Shown here: positions 1 through 13,413 of the stretch, one piece after another
How the letters are laid out: each line of letters begins with the position of its first letter
How positions within the stretch are numbered: the stretch's first letter is position 1
Source of the DNA: Eriocheir sinensis
Lineage: Eukaryota; Arthropoda; Malacostraca; Decapoda; Varunidae
Assembly: GCF_024679095.1 (NCBI RefSeq)
Contig: NC_066577.1
Location: 4,454,001 to 4,518,000, forward strand
Direction of reading: 5' to 3'
DNA: 64,000 bases
Made by a program: the position numbers and the translations under genes
The notes under the pieces: generated by a model
Told to the model about the DNA's origin: nothing
What the model saw: the letters and a program-made list of their open reading frames with translations, nothing else
Databases searched by the model: none

Positions 1-277
1 CTAAACCAAACTTTAACCAAACCTAAACCAAGCCTTACCAACTCTAAACCAAACCTCACCAAACCTAAACCAAACCTCACCCAAACCTTACCAACCCTAA
101 ACCAAACCTTACCAAACCTAAACCAAACTTAACCCAAACCTAAACCAAGCCTTACCAACCCTAAACCAAACCTTACCAAGCCTAAACCAAACCTCACCAA
201 ACCTAAACCAAACCTCACCAAACCTAAACCAAACCTCACCAAACCTAACCTAAACCTTACCAAACCTCCTCCTACAG
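1..277. repeat. Degenerate CCTAA/CCAAAC-type intronic repeat
   Basis: Short units alternate between CCTAAACCAAA and CCTTACCAA and fill the sequence up to the splice acceptor at 271-277. They resemble degenerate arthropod telomere-type CCTAA repeats, but the array is too diverged to be a telomere. It is the 3' part of an intron of the ETS gene that begins off-window. Confidence 0.75.
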
Positions 278-3440
<3,163 letters not shown>

Positions 3441-3479
3441 CCTGCTCCTGCTTCTGAAATCCGCTATTCATCACACCAT

Positions 3480-3617
3480 AACGACTACTGCCACACCCAT
3501 TCCCACTACTACGACTACTACTACTGCCACGCCCATTCCCACTACTACTACTACTACTACTGCCACACCCATTCCCACTACTACTACTACTACTACTACT
3601 ACTGTCACACCCATTCT

Positions 3618-3651
<34 letters not shown>

Positions 3652-3665
3652 GCCACACCCATTCT

Positions 3666-3698
<33 letters not shown>

Positions 3699-3750
3699 CT
3701 GGTGATATAAAAGTGATCGAATTATTGTGTGTAGTACCTGAATTTGTGCC

Positions 3751-3809
<59 letters not shown>

Positions 3810-3824
3810 CCTACTAGTTTATTC

Positions 3825-3882
<58 letters not shown>
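3480..3882. repeat. ACT-rich minisatellite followed by (GA)n and (GT)n
   Basis: At 3480-3708, ACT triplets alternate with five copies of a TGCCACACCCATTC-type unit. (GA)n follows at 3752-3807 and (GT)n at 3829-3881. This directly follows the ETS stop and may be part of its 3' UTR. Confidence 0.88.
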
Positions 3883-3886
<4 letters not shown>

Positions 3887-4005
3887 CCGACATGTGGTAC
3901 AATACAATTATTATTGTCATTATTATTATTATTATTAAGTACCGAAAGTAAATGTTCTTGTAATTTTATACGAATATGAATAAAAAAAGCTATTTATAAA
4001 ATCTA

Positions 4006-4058
<53 letters not shown>

Positions 4059-4061
<3 letters not shown>

Positions 4062-4579
4062 GCCCACCATGCTAAGGACATTGCTAAATTAGGTGTTGAG
4101 CGTCGGGCAACAAAAATGATCCCTTCCTTGCGCAACAAATCCTACGAAGAAAGGCTTTCCACCCTTATTAACATGTTCCCTCGTGAGAAACGTCGCCTCC
4201 GAGGAAAACTGATCGAATGCTTAAACTTACTTAATGGTTTGACGAATGTGGATAAGCCAAAATTGTTTCTAATCGACGACACGTTCCGAACGAAGAAAAA
4301 TGGCACAAAACTTAAGTGCAAACAAATAAATTCAGTTCACCAAATTTTTCTTCACCAACGTTGTGGCACGAGAATGGAATAAGCTCCCGCCTTCAGAGGT
4401 CCAATGCAACACGACTGACTCTTTTAAAAACAAGCTCGGCCGACACTTCCTTCAACTTAACATTTACTAATGTAGGAACTCAAAGTTTTGGTGCCATCTG
4501 ATTAACATAAAATCACTTAGATATGAGGACAGACCACCTAGTCGATCATAGTTTCTGTGTGGTCTGAATATCTATGCAA
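4059..4579 (+). mobile_element. CR1-like LINE, 3' fragment (copy A)
   Basis: A 5'-truncated end of a CR1-like non-LTR retrotransposon. Broken frames give RRATKMIPSLRNKSYEERLS, LRGKLIECLNLLNGLTNVDK and the terminal RT-thumb region, as in copy B. A 3' UTR follows and ends in CTATGCAAATC. The fragment is bounded by (CT)n on both sides (4010-4058 and 4580-4602). It is a dead copy with several frameshifts. Confidence 0.8.
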
Positions 4580-4746
4580 ATCTCTCTCTCTCTCTCTCTC
4601 TCTGGTGCCTAATTTCAAAAGAGCTAACTTCGTAGAAATCCGATAAAAACTAATAGAAATACAATGTAGAGGAAGCCTGGCTAAGCTTTAAAAATCATTT
4701 ACTCACTCAGCAGAACACATTCGTCCATTTGTGTGAGAAGCGAAGT

Positions 4747-4919
4747 GTGGTAGAGCAGCCGGGCAGGATAGAGAGGCAACGGGTAGGTAGGTGTGTTTAC
4801 TGCGTGAGACCCGAGGAATCTGATCCCTAAGATCAGTACAGTGACGTCGTTACTTCCGACTCCTATTCGAACATATTCGAACCGTATCGTAAACCCTTTG
4901 CTGGAACACCACTACCACA
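4747..4919. mobile_element. 173-bp MITE-like insertion in LINE copy B
   Basis: CGAAGT at 4741-4746 is repeated at 4920-4925. The insert begins GTGGTAG and ends CTACCACA, a 7-bp terminal inverted repeat. Removing the insert and one CGAAGT restores the LINE sequence seen near 37950-37970 (reverse strand) with one substitution. Family is unknown; it encodes no protein. Confidence 0.72.
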
Positions 4920-5232
4920 CGAAGTAACACTAATAAAAGCCCACCTTTGTTTAATAGTGAAATTAAACACTCAGTCAAGGAGAGAAAATTGTTTTACAGG
5001 CTAAAGAAAGAACAAAGCACGCCCGAAAACATTAGACTTAATTATGATGCCAGGCGACGAGTAAAAGGATTAGTATGTCAGGCAAAGCGTAGATATGAAG
5101 AAAATGTTGCGGCCAACTGTAAAAATAATCCGAAATCTTTCTTCAGTTACATAACCAACAGAAAGGCGATCAGAAGTGGTATTGGACCTTTAACAAACAG
5201 CGACGGTGCACTAGTGACTGACAGCCAACACA

Positions 5233-6371
5233 TTGCAAAACCTCTTAAACAATTACTTTTCCTCGGTGTTTAATACTAACAGTCTTCCCACCACTACCAC
5301 CAACACCAGTACTAATGTAAATCTCGAGCATGCATTGCCTAACTTTGAAATAACAACCGATGAAGTCCTTAAGTCTCTCCAATCACTTAAAACAAATAAA
5401 AGTCCTGGACCTGACAAAGTATATCCTATACAACTTAAAGAGACAAAGAGCGAAATACTCTCCTCCCTCACAACCGTATTCAATATGTCCTTGCGACAAG
5501 GCATCGTCCCTTCGGATTGGAAAAAGGCTAACGTGACACCATTTTTTAAGAAAGGAGACAAAAAATTACCAAGTAATTACAGGCCCATTAGTCTAACTTC
5601 AGTTGTAGGTAAGCTACTTGAGAGCATAATTAGAGACAAAATTGTGAGTTACCCTGAAAGCCACTCATTAATTGGGGATTCACAACATGGCTTCCGTAAC
5701 AAAAGATCCTGCCTATCAAACCTATTGACCTTTTATAACGACCTCTTCTCAGTTTATGACGTAACCAAATCATTAGACATAGTCTATCTTGATTTCCAGA
5801 AAGCGTTTGATAAAGTCCCACATCATAAATTACTTTACAAATTAAAGCAAATAGTCAAGTAAACCAATGGATCGCGAATTGGTTGAGCAACAGACAACAA
5901 AGAGTGGTGATTGACGGATTTAACTCAGAGTGGGCGCCGGTCACTAGTGGCGTCCCTCAGGGCTCGGTTCTTGGGCCAGTGCTCTCCATTATTTACATCA
6001 ACGACGTGGATGTTGGGCTCAATAATCGCATTAGTAAATTTGCAGACGACACAAAGATTGGTAACTCGGTTCTCACTGACGAAGACAGGCTAAGCCTCCA
6101 AGAGGATTTGCACAAAATTTCAGCTTGGTCGGATAGGTGGGAGATGCCCTTTAACGTAGACAAGTGCCAGATCCTTCAAGTTAGAACAAGAAATGAGAAG
6201 TTCGATTACGAAATGCGCGGCGTTAAACTCAAAAGCGTTCAATGTAACGTTAAGTACCTGGGGGTCAAAATCGCGTCAAACCTCAAATTCTCACAGCAAT
6301 GCATCGATGCAGCAAATAAAGCGAACAGAATGTTGGGCTTCATTAAAAGAAACTTTTTTATTCAAGAATAA
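5233..6371 (+). pseudogene. Reverse transcriptase domain of CR1-like LINE copy B
   Basis: Two frames (5233-5862 and 5883-6371) together carry the fingers and palm of a LINE reverse transcriptase, which would copy element RNA at a nicked target. About 10 bases present in the sister copy near 36650 (between GCAAATAG and TCAAGTAAACC) are missing near 5850. That shifts the frame between the AFDKVPHH and [10 protein letters not shown] motifs. Confidence 0.8.
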
Positions 6372-6970
6372 ATATGTAATACTTCCGCTCTACAATAGTT
6401 TAGTCAGACCCCACTTGGAATATGCGGTACAGTTTTGGTCTCCCCACCATGCAAAGGACATTGCTAAATTAGAAGGTGTTCAGCGTCGGGCAACAAAAAT
6501 GATCCCTTCCTTGCGCAACAAATCCTACGAAGAAAGGCTTTCCACCCTTAACATGTTCTCTCTTGAAACGTCGCCTCCGAGGAAAACTGATCGAATGTTT
6601 TAAAATACTTAATGGTTTCACGAATGTAGACAGAACAAAATTGTTTATGATCGATGACACTTTGCGAACGAGGAACAATGGCATAAAACTCATATGTAGA
6701 CAAGTAAATTCAGACTACACCAAATTTTTCTTCACCATCGTTGTAGTGCGAGAATGGAGTAAGCTCCCATCTTCAGTGGTCCAGTGTAACACGATTGACT
6801 CCTTTAAAAACAGGCTCGACCGTCACTTTCTTGAACTTAATATTAACTAGAGTTGAAATGCAACGTTTTGGAGCCTTCTGATTAATGTAGAATCACTTAG
6901 GTTTAAGGACAGACCACCTATAGTCTGGACCATGGGGTCTGTGTGGTTTGATTTTCTATGTAAATCTATG

Positions 6971-6974
<4 letters not shown>

Positions 6975-7023
<49 letters not shown>
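6975..7023. repeat. (TC)n microsatellite at LINE copy B 3' end
   Basis: About 48 bp of uninterrupted CT repeats directly joined to the LINE terminal repeat. From 7024 to 7529 I see no gene or named repeat, only AT-rich sequence leading into the next element. Confidence 0.92.
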
Positions 7024-7027
<4 letters not shown>

Positions 7028-8249
7028 CCGGGAGCCAAAGCCTGATTTTTAGGTGAACCTTGCACTGAGATAGTTTTTTTCTTTGCACATTATGGTAGAG
7101 GGGGTCATGGGTCATCATTTCCTGGGGGGTGACCACTCATCACCCTTGGGCAATTTTTGCTATTAACCTTTTTAGTGGTTGAACCGCAAAATAAAGGAGT
7201 GTTATTAAAACTGGAGAAAGGGACCTATAACTCGACAGTTTTGTGAGATACAGAGGCATGTGATACCTTAAAATGTAGATGTGATATCCTCTTTAAGACT
7301 GTGAATAGTTTATATAACAGTAATTTCATATCCAAGGGTCATAAAGGTCAAACGGTCACATATGAATGACTCCCCAAAATTCCTTTTTTTTTTACCATTT
7401 TTAACTTGAGATGATTGTTTATATTTAAGCCAGGTGTTGCTAGAAGTGTTCTAATATGTACTGTATGCCTCTTTTAGAGTGAAAGCTACATTTGAACAGT
7501 GAAGTCAAAGTGAATTCACATCTGAAATAATGGATACAGAGATGGATGATAAGTGCTTTTTCCAACCAAAATTCAAGTGTGGTGAAAAGACTGAACGACT
7601 GATAACTGTAACAGCTGTACGAATTGAAAATATCATACGATGCAGCAAGATATATTCTGATGGTTTATATGAACAATTAGAGAAATTCAATGAGAACAAC
7701 CAAGACATTATTTTAAAGTGCCACAAAAGTTGTGTTTCGACTTACACCTCAAGCAGACAGACTGAACGTCACAAGCGGAGCCATGGTGTGGAGATAGCAT
7801 CATCTGTCCTTTGTAAAATCACCAGACGGTCAAAGGGTGATGGTGCAAAAGAGCCTTTTGATTTTAGAAAACATTGCCTTTTTTGTGGAAATATTTGTGA
7901 CATTGAAAAAGACCCCAAGCATCCATCTCGCTGGAGGCCAGCTTACCTCTATCGTGAGATTGTAGGCAATGTTACCACATTGAAAATATGCAACAAAAGA
8001 AATGAGAGAGTTGACAGTGATGTCGGATGTCGGGTAGCAAGTGCTGATGGTGATCTTCATGCTACTGACGCTAGGTATCATGTTGACTGCCGGCAAAGAT
8101 TTCAATCTGGCAGATCACTACCAGGAGAAAGTAGCTGTGAGGCACAAGAGCAAATGCAAGATGACCCATTACAAAAACTCATCAGTCAAATAAAAGAGGA
8201 CAAGACAAGGATATGGAATTCGGTGGAGCTCTTCCTTGCTTACCAGAAT

Positions 8250-8694
8250 CAAAGTCTATATATACCAAGTCAAGTCACTCTGCCTTCAAAACTGTGACCA
8301 GCACGCGCAGGGGGCGGTTTGGAGCGGAGCAGCGGGATGACGTCACTTGAAGCCAGTACACGGGTGACTAAAGTTGCGGCCGTGCGTGCACTTTGGATGT
8401 GCATTCTCGCTTTCTTTCACCGCGCACTCAGGTAAGCCACTGACGAAAAAATATGCCTTTTTTATTGTGCTATCCGTGACCGTAATTCCAATGCCTACAA
8501 ACGGCGGTGTGGGGTGTGAGAGGGGTCATGTTGAAGTGATTGATTTAAATTAGTCGGCTTTTCTTCGTTTTCTCTAAATCCCTGTTTCTAAATTCGCTAG
8601 TTTGGCTCCAAGCAACGTCACGCATAAGCCACGCCTCTGCCGTGTCTCCTTCCACAAAGCTGCGTATGACTAGACTTGGTATATATAGACTTTG
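8250..8694. mobile_element. Inverted-repeat-flanked insertion inside the 7.5-kb pseudogene
   Basis: A 22-bp stretch at 8250-8271 (CAAAGTCTATATATACCAAG and 2 more) is exactly reverse-complemented at 8673-8694. The arms are rich in TATATA, and about 400 bp lie between them. The interior is GC-rich with a perfect TGACGTCA (8338-8345). The pseudogene reading frame is interrupted here and resumes after it. It could be a MITE or a repair-associated foldback; no target duplication is evident. Confidence 0.6.
8338..8345. promoter_or_regulatory. CRE-like palindrome TGACGTCA
   Basis: Exact match to the cAMP-response element recognised by CREB/ATF factors. It lies in a GC-rich block with GGGGGCGG just upstream, inside the inverted-repeat insertion. 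Function is not shown; it could be chance. Confidence 0.3.
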
Positions 8695-9141
8695 ACCAGA
8701 ATGACTTCAAAGGTATAAAACTTTCACGAAGAGGACTTATGAAAGAACTTACTGATCAACTTGGAAATGACATTGTAATTTTATCATCTGCAGGTAAAGC
8801 TGATATTATGGTATTCCGCGGTATTGCCCCCAAAGCACTGCGAATTGTAGATGCACCAGAAGATGAAAGACCATGTTCTAACACAAGCTAGCAAGCACAT
8901 TGTCAGAGACTTGAAATCTTTAAATCTCAGCAGCTTTCACTACGACATTCACGTAGATAATGGGTGCTGCATTGAAGACTAGTACTTTTGTTTCAGATTT
9001 GCTAGCTAAGGTATCCCCAAAACTTGATCAAACCCTGCCAGCGTTGATGACTGGATCTATTTTGACGAGTGTTTTCAGAAACCATCCAACCAACCTGCAA
9101 GTCTCTCCTCCAGGATATCCTTAGGACTTATAGTAGGAAAA

Positions 9142-9358
9142 GTGGCAGGCCGTGGGAGTAGAGAGAAGGAGGGGGGAGAGAGGGGGAGAAAGTTAGACGG
9201 AAAAGGCCCGGGTGCAAGGGTCATAAATCTGCATCCTGTGACTCAAGAAGTAGTAGTAGAAGTAGTAGTAGTAGTAGTGGTGGTGGTGGTGGTGGTGGTA
9301 GTTGTAGTTTGTAGTACTAGTAGTAGTAGTAATAGTAGTTGTTGTTGTTGTTAATGTA
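9142..9358. repeat. Short repeat with (AGT)n/(GGT)n tail
   Basis: The block GGAAAAGGCCCGG, then AATCTGCAT and TGACTCAAG, followed by AGT/GGT triplets, recurs at 13335-13412. It is probably part of a dispersed element ending in a triplet tail. The ORF reading of valine and serine runs is not a gene. Confidence 0.6.
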
Positions 9359-9371
9359 ATAGTTGTAAGAT

Positions 9372-9530
9372 GTAGATGGCGCCACTATAAACACTCGCCT
9401 GCGCCAGAACGGGCTGGGCCGACCATCAGGCCCCACCTGGAAGAAGCCTTGGGCCGACCATCAGGCCCCACCGGGAAGATGCCTACCGGCGCAATAGGCA
9501 ACCACGTAAAAAAAATAAAAAAAATAAAAA
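9372..9530 (+). mobile_element. SINE-1 copy (5'-truncated, two VNTR units)
   Basis: Starts within GATGGCGCCACTATA and contains two copies of the GGGCCGACCATCAGG...AAGCCTT unit. It ends CTACCGGCGCAATAGGC followed by an A-rich (AAAAAT)n tail. The same body is found in the longer copies at 12527 and 36674 (minus). The tRNA-like head is missing. From 9531 to 9770 only purine- then pyrimidine-rich low-complexity sequence follows. Confidence 0.8.
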
Positions 9531-9770
9531 AGAGGAGGAAGAAGAACAAAAAGAAGACAGAGATAGAAGATAAAGAGAAAAAGGAGACAGATAAATAGAT
9601 AGAGAAGAAGACGAAGACGAAGGGAAACAACAACTAAAAAAATTATAATAATCAGCCTCTCTTCTCCATCCTCTCCTCTCCGTTCTTCTTTCCTTGTCTT
9701 CTCCTATCTGTTCCTTTCCCTTCCCTCTTCTCTACCCTCCTCTCCGTTCTTCCTTCCTTGTCTTCTCTTA

Positions 9771-10625
9771 TAAGAACATAAGAACATAGGAGGACTGCAA
9801 GCAGCTTAATGGCCTACACAGGGCAGCTCCAGATTCCCCACACTACCACCTGTCATCCTCGTCCATGTAGCTATCCAGTCTACTCTTAAAACAAGCTATC
9901 GTCCCTGCACTAACTATGTGATTGCTGAGTCTATTCCATTCCCCCACCACCCTATTACTAAACCAATGCTTGCCTATATCTCTCCTAAATCTATACTTTT
10001 CTAATTTAAATCCATTACTGCGAGTTCTATCCTGCTGGCTAATTCTCAGTACTTTACTTATATCGCCTTTGTTGTAACCCTTGACCCATTTGAATGCTTC
10101 TATCAGATCTCCCCGCACTCTTCGTCTTTCCAGAGAATGTAAGTTGAGATGTTTCAGCCTATCTTGATATGGGAGGTTCCTCAGCCCCTGAATCATCTTG
10201 TGATGTCCATTCTGTAGTGTGGGCACCAAAACTGGACAGCATAATCTAAGTGTGGCCTAACTAACGTTAAATAGAGTCTGAGGATGACCTCTGCACTTTT
10301 GTTGGTTACCGTCCTGTTAATGATGCCTAATACCCTGTTAGCCTTATTCCTCGCACTAATACATTGCTTCCTTAGACAGAGTTCACTAACACTCCCAAAT
10401 CCCTTTCACACTCATGGGTTGCGTGTTCCTACACTAAGTACGCTACACTTGGTGATGTTAAAATTTATCTGCCATTTCTCTGACCAAGCTGACAGTTTGT
10501 TGAGATCCTCCTGCAGTGCTCTAGCATCCTCCCTGTCCTAATAGTGCGTCCTATTTTGGTGTCATCTGCAAATTTACCTATGTCACTAGTTATCCCATTG
10601 TCTATGTCATTGATGTAGAGCAGAG
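9771..10625 (-). mobile_element. CR1-like LINE, 3' part of RT and 3' UTR
   Basis: The minus frame 10229-9843 encodes MIQGLRNLPYQDRLKHLNL, LERRRVRGDLIEAFKWVKGY and NRVVGEWNRLSNHIV, the CR1/L2 C-terminal region. Further upstream (about 10620-10540) the frame gives GKFADDTKIG, the RT catalytic box, but stops and shifts intervene. The 3' terminus on the minus strand is CCTCCTATGTTCTTATGTTC, an 8-bp terminal repeat typical of CR1 elements. It is a different subfamily from copies A-E. Confidence 0.83.
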
Positions 10626-11262
10626 GTTCTCAAACTGGGTGCCACAGATAATGAATTTTGAATCATGCCTTTTTTCTCTTTTATGCTAGTCTGCATTTAT
10701 AACTCTTAAGTTAATATAATTCTACCGATGAGTTCTATGTTTGGGCATGTACTGTATTGTATGTTAATTTTGGTGTGAGTATGGGTAAAAATTTTAATTC
10801 ATTGATTAAAGTAATTTAAACAGGTACAGTTGTGTGAAAGAAATTAATCCATGTAAGGAGGGTGTGTGTGTGTGTGAAAAAGGGGTGCCACAAAAGGGTT
10901 TCCTCCACCCTTCGCTGCACCTCCGTCACTCTTCCCACCAGACATGATCAACCCAGAGCTAGCCATGGCACGTCTAAACACCTCCTCTCCGTTCTTCCTT
11001 CCTTGTCTATTCCTTTCCCTTCCTTTTCTTTCCTCACCTCTTTTGTTCCTTTATGTTATCCCTTATTCTCTTGCCTCTCTTCTCTTCTTCCAGTCTTAGC
11101 TTTCACCTCCCTCTTTCCTTCTCTTTTATCCGCTTTTCTCCCCACTTCCTGTTTTCTCCCCTTTCCTTTCTCCTTTCAGAATCTTTGAAGTTTCCTCTCC
11201 TCACATCTCTTCTTCCTTATCTAATCTTTCTCCCATCTAATCTATCTCCTGTGAAATTTAAG
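10626..11262. other. No gene recognised; pyrimidine-rich spacer
   Basis: AT-rich sequence followed by a TTCC/CTTCC-rich tract (10980-11250). The ORFs through this tract are low-complexity Leu/Ser/Phe/Pro runs without any recognisable domain. Confidence 0.6.
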
Positions 11263-11538
11263 ACAACTAATATAAAGTAAAAACAAGAAAAAAAGTGAAG
11301 AAACGGTAAAGAAACAAAAAAAAATCGACTCAAAACAGAACCAAACTAAAATGTGTAAATAAACATTTTATTAATGAATTTCAAACAAACAAACAAACAG
11401 CTACAAGTACAATCATTAATACTTAACAAATAGGTGTGCTTGTGCGTGGTAATAAATGGATAAATAGTGTCTAAGAAGCCTACACACACACACACACACA
11501 CACACGCTCAGACCCTCGGACAGGTTTACGTCCCAGCT

Positions 11539-11873
11539 GGAAAGTTTCGTTTAGTCGGCGCAACATCTGTGGTCATATGCCGGAGAGACAGAAGGGGAAG
11601 GAATTATAGGAGAAGGAAAAGTTGGAAAGTTTCGTTTAGTCGGCGCAACATCTGTGGTCATATGCCGGAGAGAGACAGAAGGGGAAGGAATTATAGGAGA
11701 AGGAAAAGTTGGAAAGTTTCGTTTAGTCGGCGCAACATCTGTGGTCATATGCCGGAGAGACAGAAGGGGAAGGAATTATAGGAGAAGGAAAAGTTGGAAA
11801 GTTTCGTTTAGTCGGTGCAACATCTGTGGTCATATGCCGGAGAGAGACAGAAGGGGAAGGAATTATAGGGGAA
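11539..11873. repeat. 85/87-bp tandem array, 4 units, inside SINE-2
   Basis: Four consecutive copies start near 11539, 11624, 11711 and 11796. Copies alternate between GGAGAGACAG and GGAGAGAGACAG, so the array is two copies of a 172-bp dimer. The unit is the SINE-2 3' domain. Confidence 0.88.
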
Positions 11874-12057
11874 GGAAACAGACCCCAGGAGACGGGACAC
11901 AACCCCCGATTAATACCTGGTACCCATTCACTGCTGGGTGGACAGGGTCGTAGGGTATCGGAAAAGCCGCCCAAATTTTTCCACTCCGCCCGGGAATCGA
12001 ACCCGGGCTCTCTCGATTGTGAGCCGAGTGTGCTAACCACTGCACCAAGAAGCCCCC
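11542..12057 (-). mobile_element. SINE-2, tRNA-Val-like head, with 3' VNTR
   Basis: GTCCCAGCTGGA at 11530-11541 is exactly repeated at 12058-12069, a 12-bp target site duplication. On the minus strand the element starts with a tRNA-like head (12054-11983), then a body. Its 3' domain, containing GGCATATGACCACAGATGTT, is present four times. The 3' end is TAAACGAAACTT. The duplication proves a retrotransposed SINE rather than a host tRNA gene. Confidence 0.88.
11983..12054 (-). other. tRNA-Val(CAC)-like SINE head
   Basis: On the minus strand the D arm pairs GTGC with GCAC, and the anticodon arm closes CTCGG/TCGAG around loop CTCACAA (anticodon CAC). The T arm pairs CCGGG with CCCGG around TTCGATT. 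Boxes A (TGGTGCAGTGG) and B (GGTTCGATTCC) are intact, so it could recruit TFIIIC/Pol III. The acceptor stem no longer pairs, so it is not a functional tRNA. Confidence 0.8.
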
Positions 12058-12526
12058 GTCCCAGCTGGAGCTCCTCAACTGTCTCCGCGGCTGCAACATG
12101 GAATTTCAAGACTCTTACTGAGAACTTTCAAAGGATTTCACGTGAAGGTAATCAGCACCAGCACCAAGCGGAAGGCGACCAGACATGGATGCTGAAACGC
12201 TGAAAATGCTGTTGATCTCGCGGTAACGGATACTCTCAAGCGCTTCCACCTCCAACATCCACTATTTCTTAAGTTCAAAAAGGAGATTAATCGGGTTCTC
12301 ATGAGATTTACTTCACATTCTATTTATTACCACGCACAAGCACACCTATTTGTTAAGTATTTACGATTGTATTTGTAGCTGTTTGTTTGTTTATTTGTTT
12401 GAAATTCATTAATAAAATCTTTATTTACACGTTTTAGTTTGGTTCCGTTTTGGGTCGATTTTTGTGTGTGTGTGTTTCGTTATCGTTTCTTCATTTTTTT
12501 CTTGTTTTTACTTTATATTAGTTGTT

Positions 12527-13320
12527 TTGGGGAGGCGGTGGCTGAATGGATAGCGTGACGGCGCCGCGTTCAGGACGACGCGAGTTCAATCCCCGACCGG
12601 TGCCACCAAGCTGGGATTTTCAGCCGCCGCCGAGTGGCTTAAAACTACCCACATGCTGTCCAGAAGACCACCTATCAACCCGGACTCTAGATTCTAGGAT
12701 TAAAGATGAGCTCCGGGAGGGCAGCATGAGCCAATGCAAGATGGCGCCACTATACACACTCGCCTGCGCCAGAACGGGCTGGGCCGACCATCAGGCCCCA
12801 CCGGAAAGAAGCCTTGGGCCGACCATCAGGATCCACCGGGAAGAAGCCTTGGGCCGACCATCAGGATCCACCGGGAAGAAGCCTTGGGCCGACCATCAGG
12901 ATCCACCGGGAAGAAGCCTTGGGCCGACCATCAGGATCCACCGGGAAAAAGCCTTTGAGCCGACCATCAGGATCCACCGGGAAGAAGCCTTGGGCCGACC
13001 ATCAGGATCCACCGGAAAGAAGCCTTGGGCCGACCATCAGGATCCACCGGGAAGAAGCCTTGGGCCGACCATCAGGATCCCGACCATCAGGATCCACCGG
13101 GAAGAAGCCTTGGGCCGACCATCAGGCCCCACGGAAAGAAGCCTTGGGCCGACCATCAGGATCCACCGGAAGAAGCCTTGGGTCGACCATCAGGATCGAC
13201 CATAAGGATCCACCGGGAAGAAGCCTTGGGCCGACCATCAGGATCCACCGGGAAGAAGCCTACCGGCGCAATAGGCCACGACGTAAAAATAAAAATAATA
13301 AATAAATAAAATAAAAAAAA
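12527..13320 (+). mobile_element. SINE-1, full-length copy with expanded VNTR
   Basis: A tRNA-like head (GGAGGCGGTGGCTGAATGG box A; GAGTTCAATCCCC box B, about 12587) is followed by a body with AAAACTACCCACATGCTG and GGGCAGCATGAGCCAATGCA. Then comes a large tandem array (12779-13262), a conserved end CTACCGGCGCAATAGGC and an (AATA)n tail. Box A resembles tRNA-Ser/Leu (class II) heads. Other copies lie at 9372, 36674 (minus), 47303 and, diverged, 57775. It encodes no protein; the long ORFs over the array are artefacts. Confidence 0.85.
12779..13262. repeat. 34-35-bp VNTR inside SINE-1, about 15 units
   Basis: The unit is GGGCCGACCATCAGG, then ATCCACCGGGAAGAAGCCTT. I count 15 units including two truncated ones. 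The first unit and one internal unit have the CCCC variant seen in the short copies. Other SINE-1 copies here have only one or two units. Confidence 0.9.
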
Positions 13321-13334
13321 TTCATGGTACAGAA

Positions 13335-13380
13335 GGGAAAAGGCCCGGAAGTAAGGATTCGAATCTGCATGCAATGACTC

Positions 13381-13413
<33 letters not shown>

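Larger units (their letters stand above)
4603..6974 (+). mobile_element. CR1-like LINE, 5'-truncated (copy B)
   Basis: The frame starts in the linker after the endonuclease (VPNFKRANFVEI) and runs through the whole reverse transcriptase. Motifs include [64 protein letters not shown] and KFADDTKIG (catalytic ADD box). It ends with a C-terminal FKNRLDRHFLELNIN and stop near 6848. The frame is broken at least three times (near 5250, 5850 and 6365), so it is inactive. A DNA element has inserted at 4747-4919. The 3' UTR ends in repeated CTATGTAAATC, a CR1/L2-type terminal short repeat, and runs straight into (TC)n. Confidence 0.87.
7530..9110 (+). pseudogene. Transposon-type zinc-binding/nuclease-family gene, 5' part, disrupted
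   Basis: ATG at 7530 opens a 255-codon frame with cysteine/histidine clusters: KCHKSC, HCLFCGNIC and ARYHVDCRQRF. These are spaced like the clusters at the start of the gene at 40238-43295 (WHSNCY, CLFCKRL, ARYHKTC). After an interruption (8250-8694) homology resumes with LSRRGLMKELTDQLGNDIVI, matching RLKLRLKKFFGGDIVF in the other gene. A frameshift near 8890 leads to LLAKVSPKLDQTLPAL and RNHPTNLQ, motifs I recall from multicopy invertebrate proteins of this family. Homology stops at about 9110, so the nuclease half is missing. At least two breaks make this a pseudogene. Its role is inferred from family resemblance only. Confidence 0.65.
11263..12524. mobile_element. Element with ~195-bp inverted repeats (carries SINE-2)
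   Basis: The left arm 11263-11456 begins ACAACTAATATAAAG. The right arm, about 12322-12524, is its reverse complement ending CTTTATATTAGTTGT, with scattered differences and small gaps. The spacer has no transposase ORF. SINE-2 (11542-12057) is inserted in the spacer. This looks like a non-autonomous long-TIR DNA element; a target duplication is not clear. Confidence 0.72.

Noticed and set aside
11983..12054. Functional tRNA-Val(CAC) gene
   Set aside because: D, anticodon and T arms are good, but the acceptor stem does not pair and the unit is bracketed by a 12-bp target duplication as part of a SINE.
11539..13262. Regularly spaced repeats resembling a CRISPR array
   Set aside because: Units are contiguous without unique spacers, inside SINEs of a eukaryote.
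12546..13309. 163-219-codon ORFs rich in GRPSGSTGKKPWADHQ-type repeats
   Set aside because: They follow the SINE-1 VNTR in three frames; no homologue or codon signature supports a protein.
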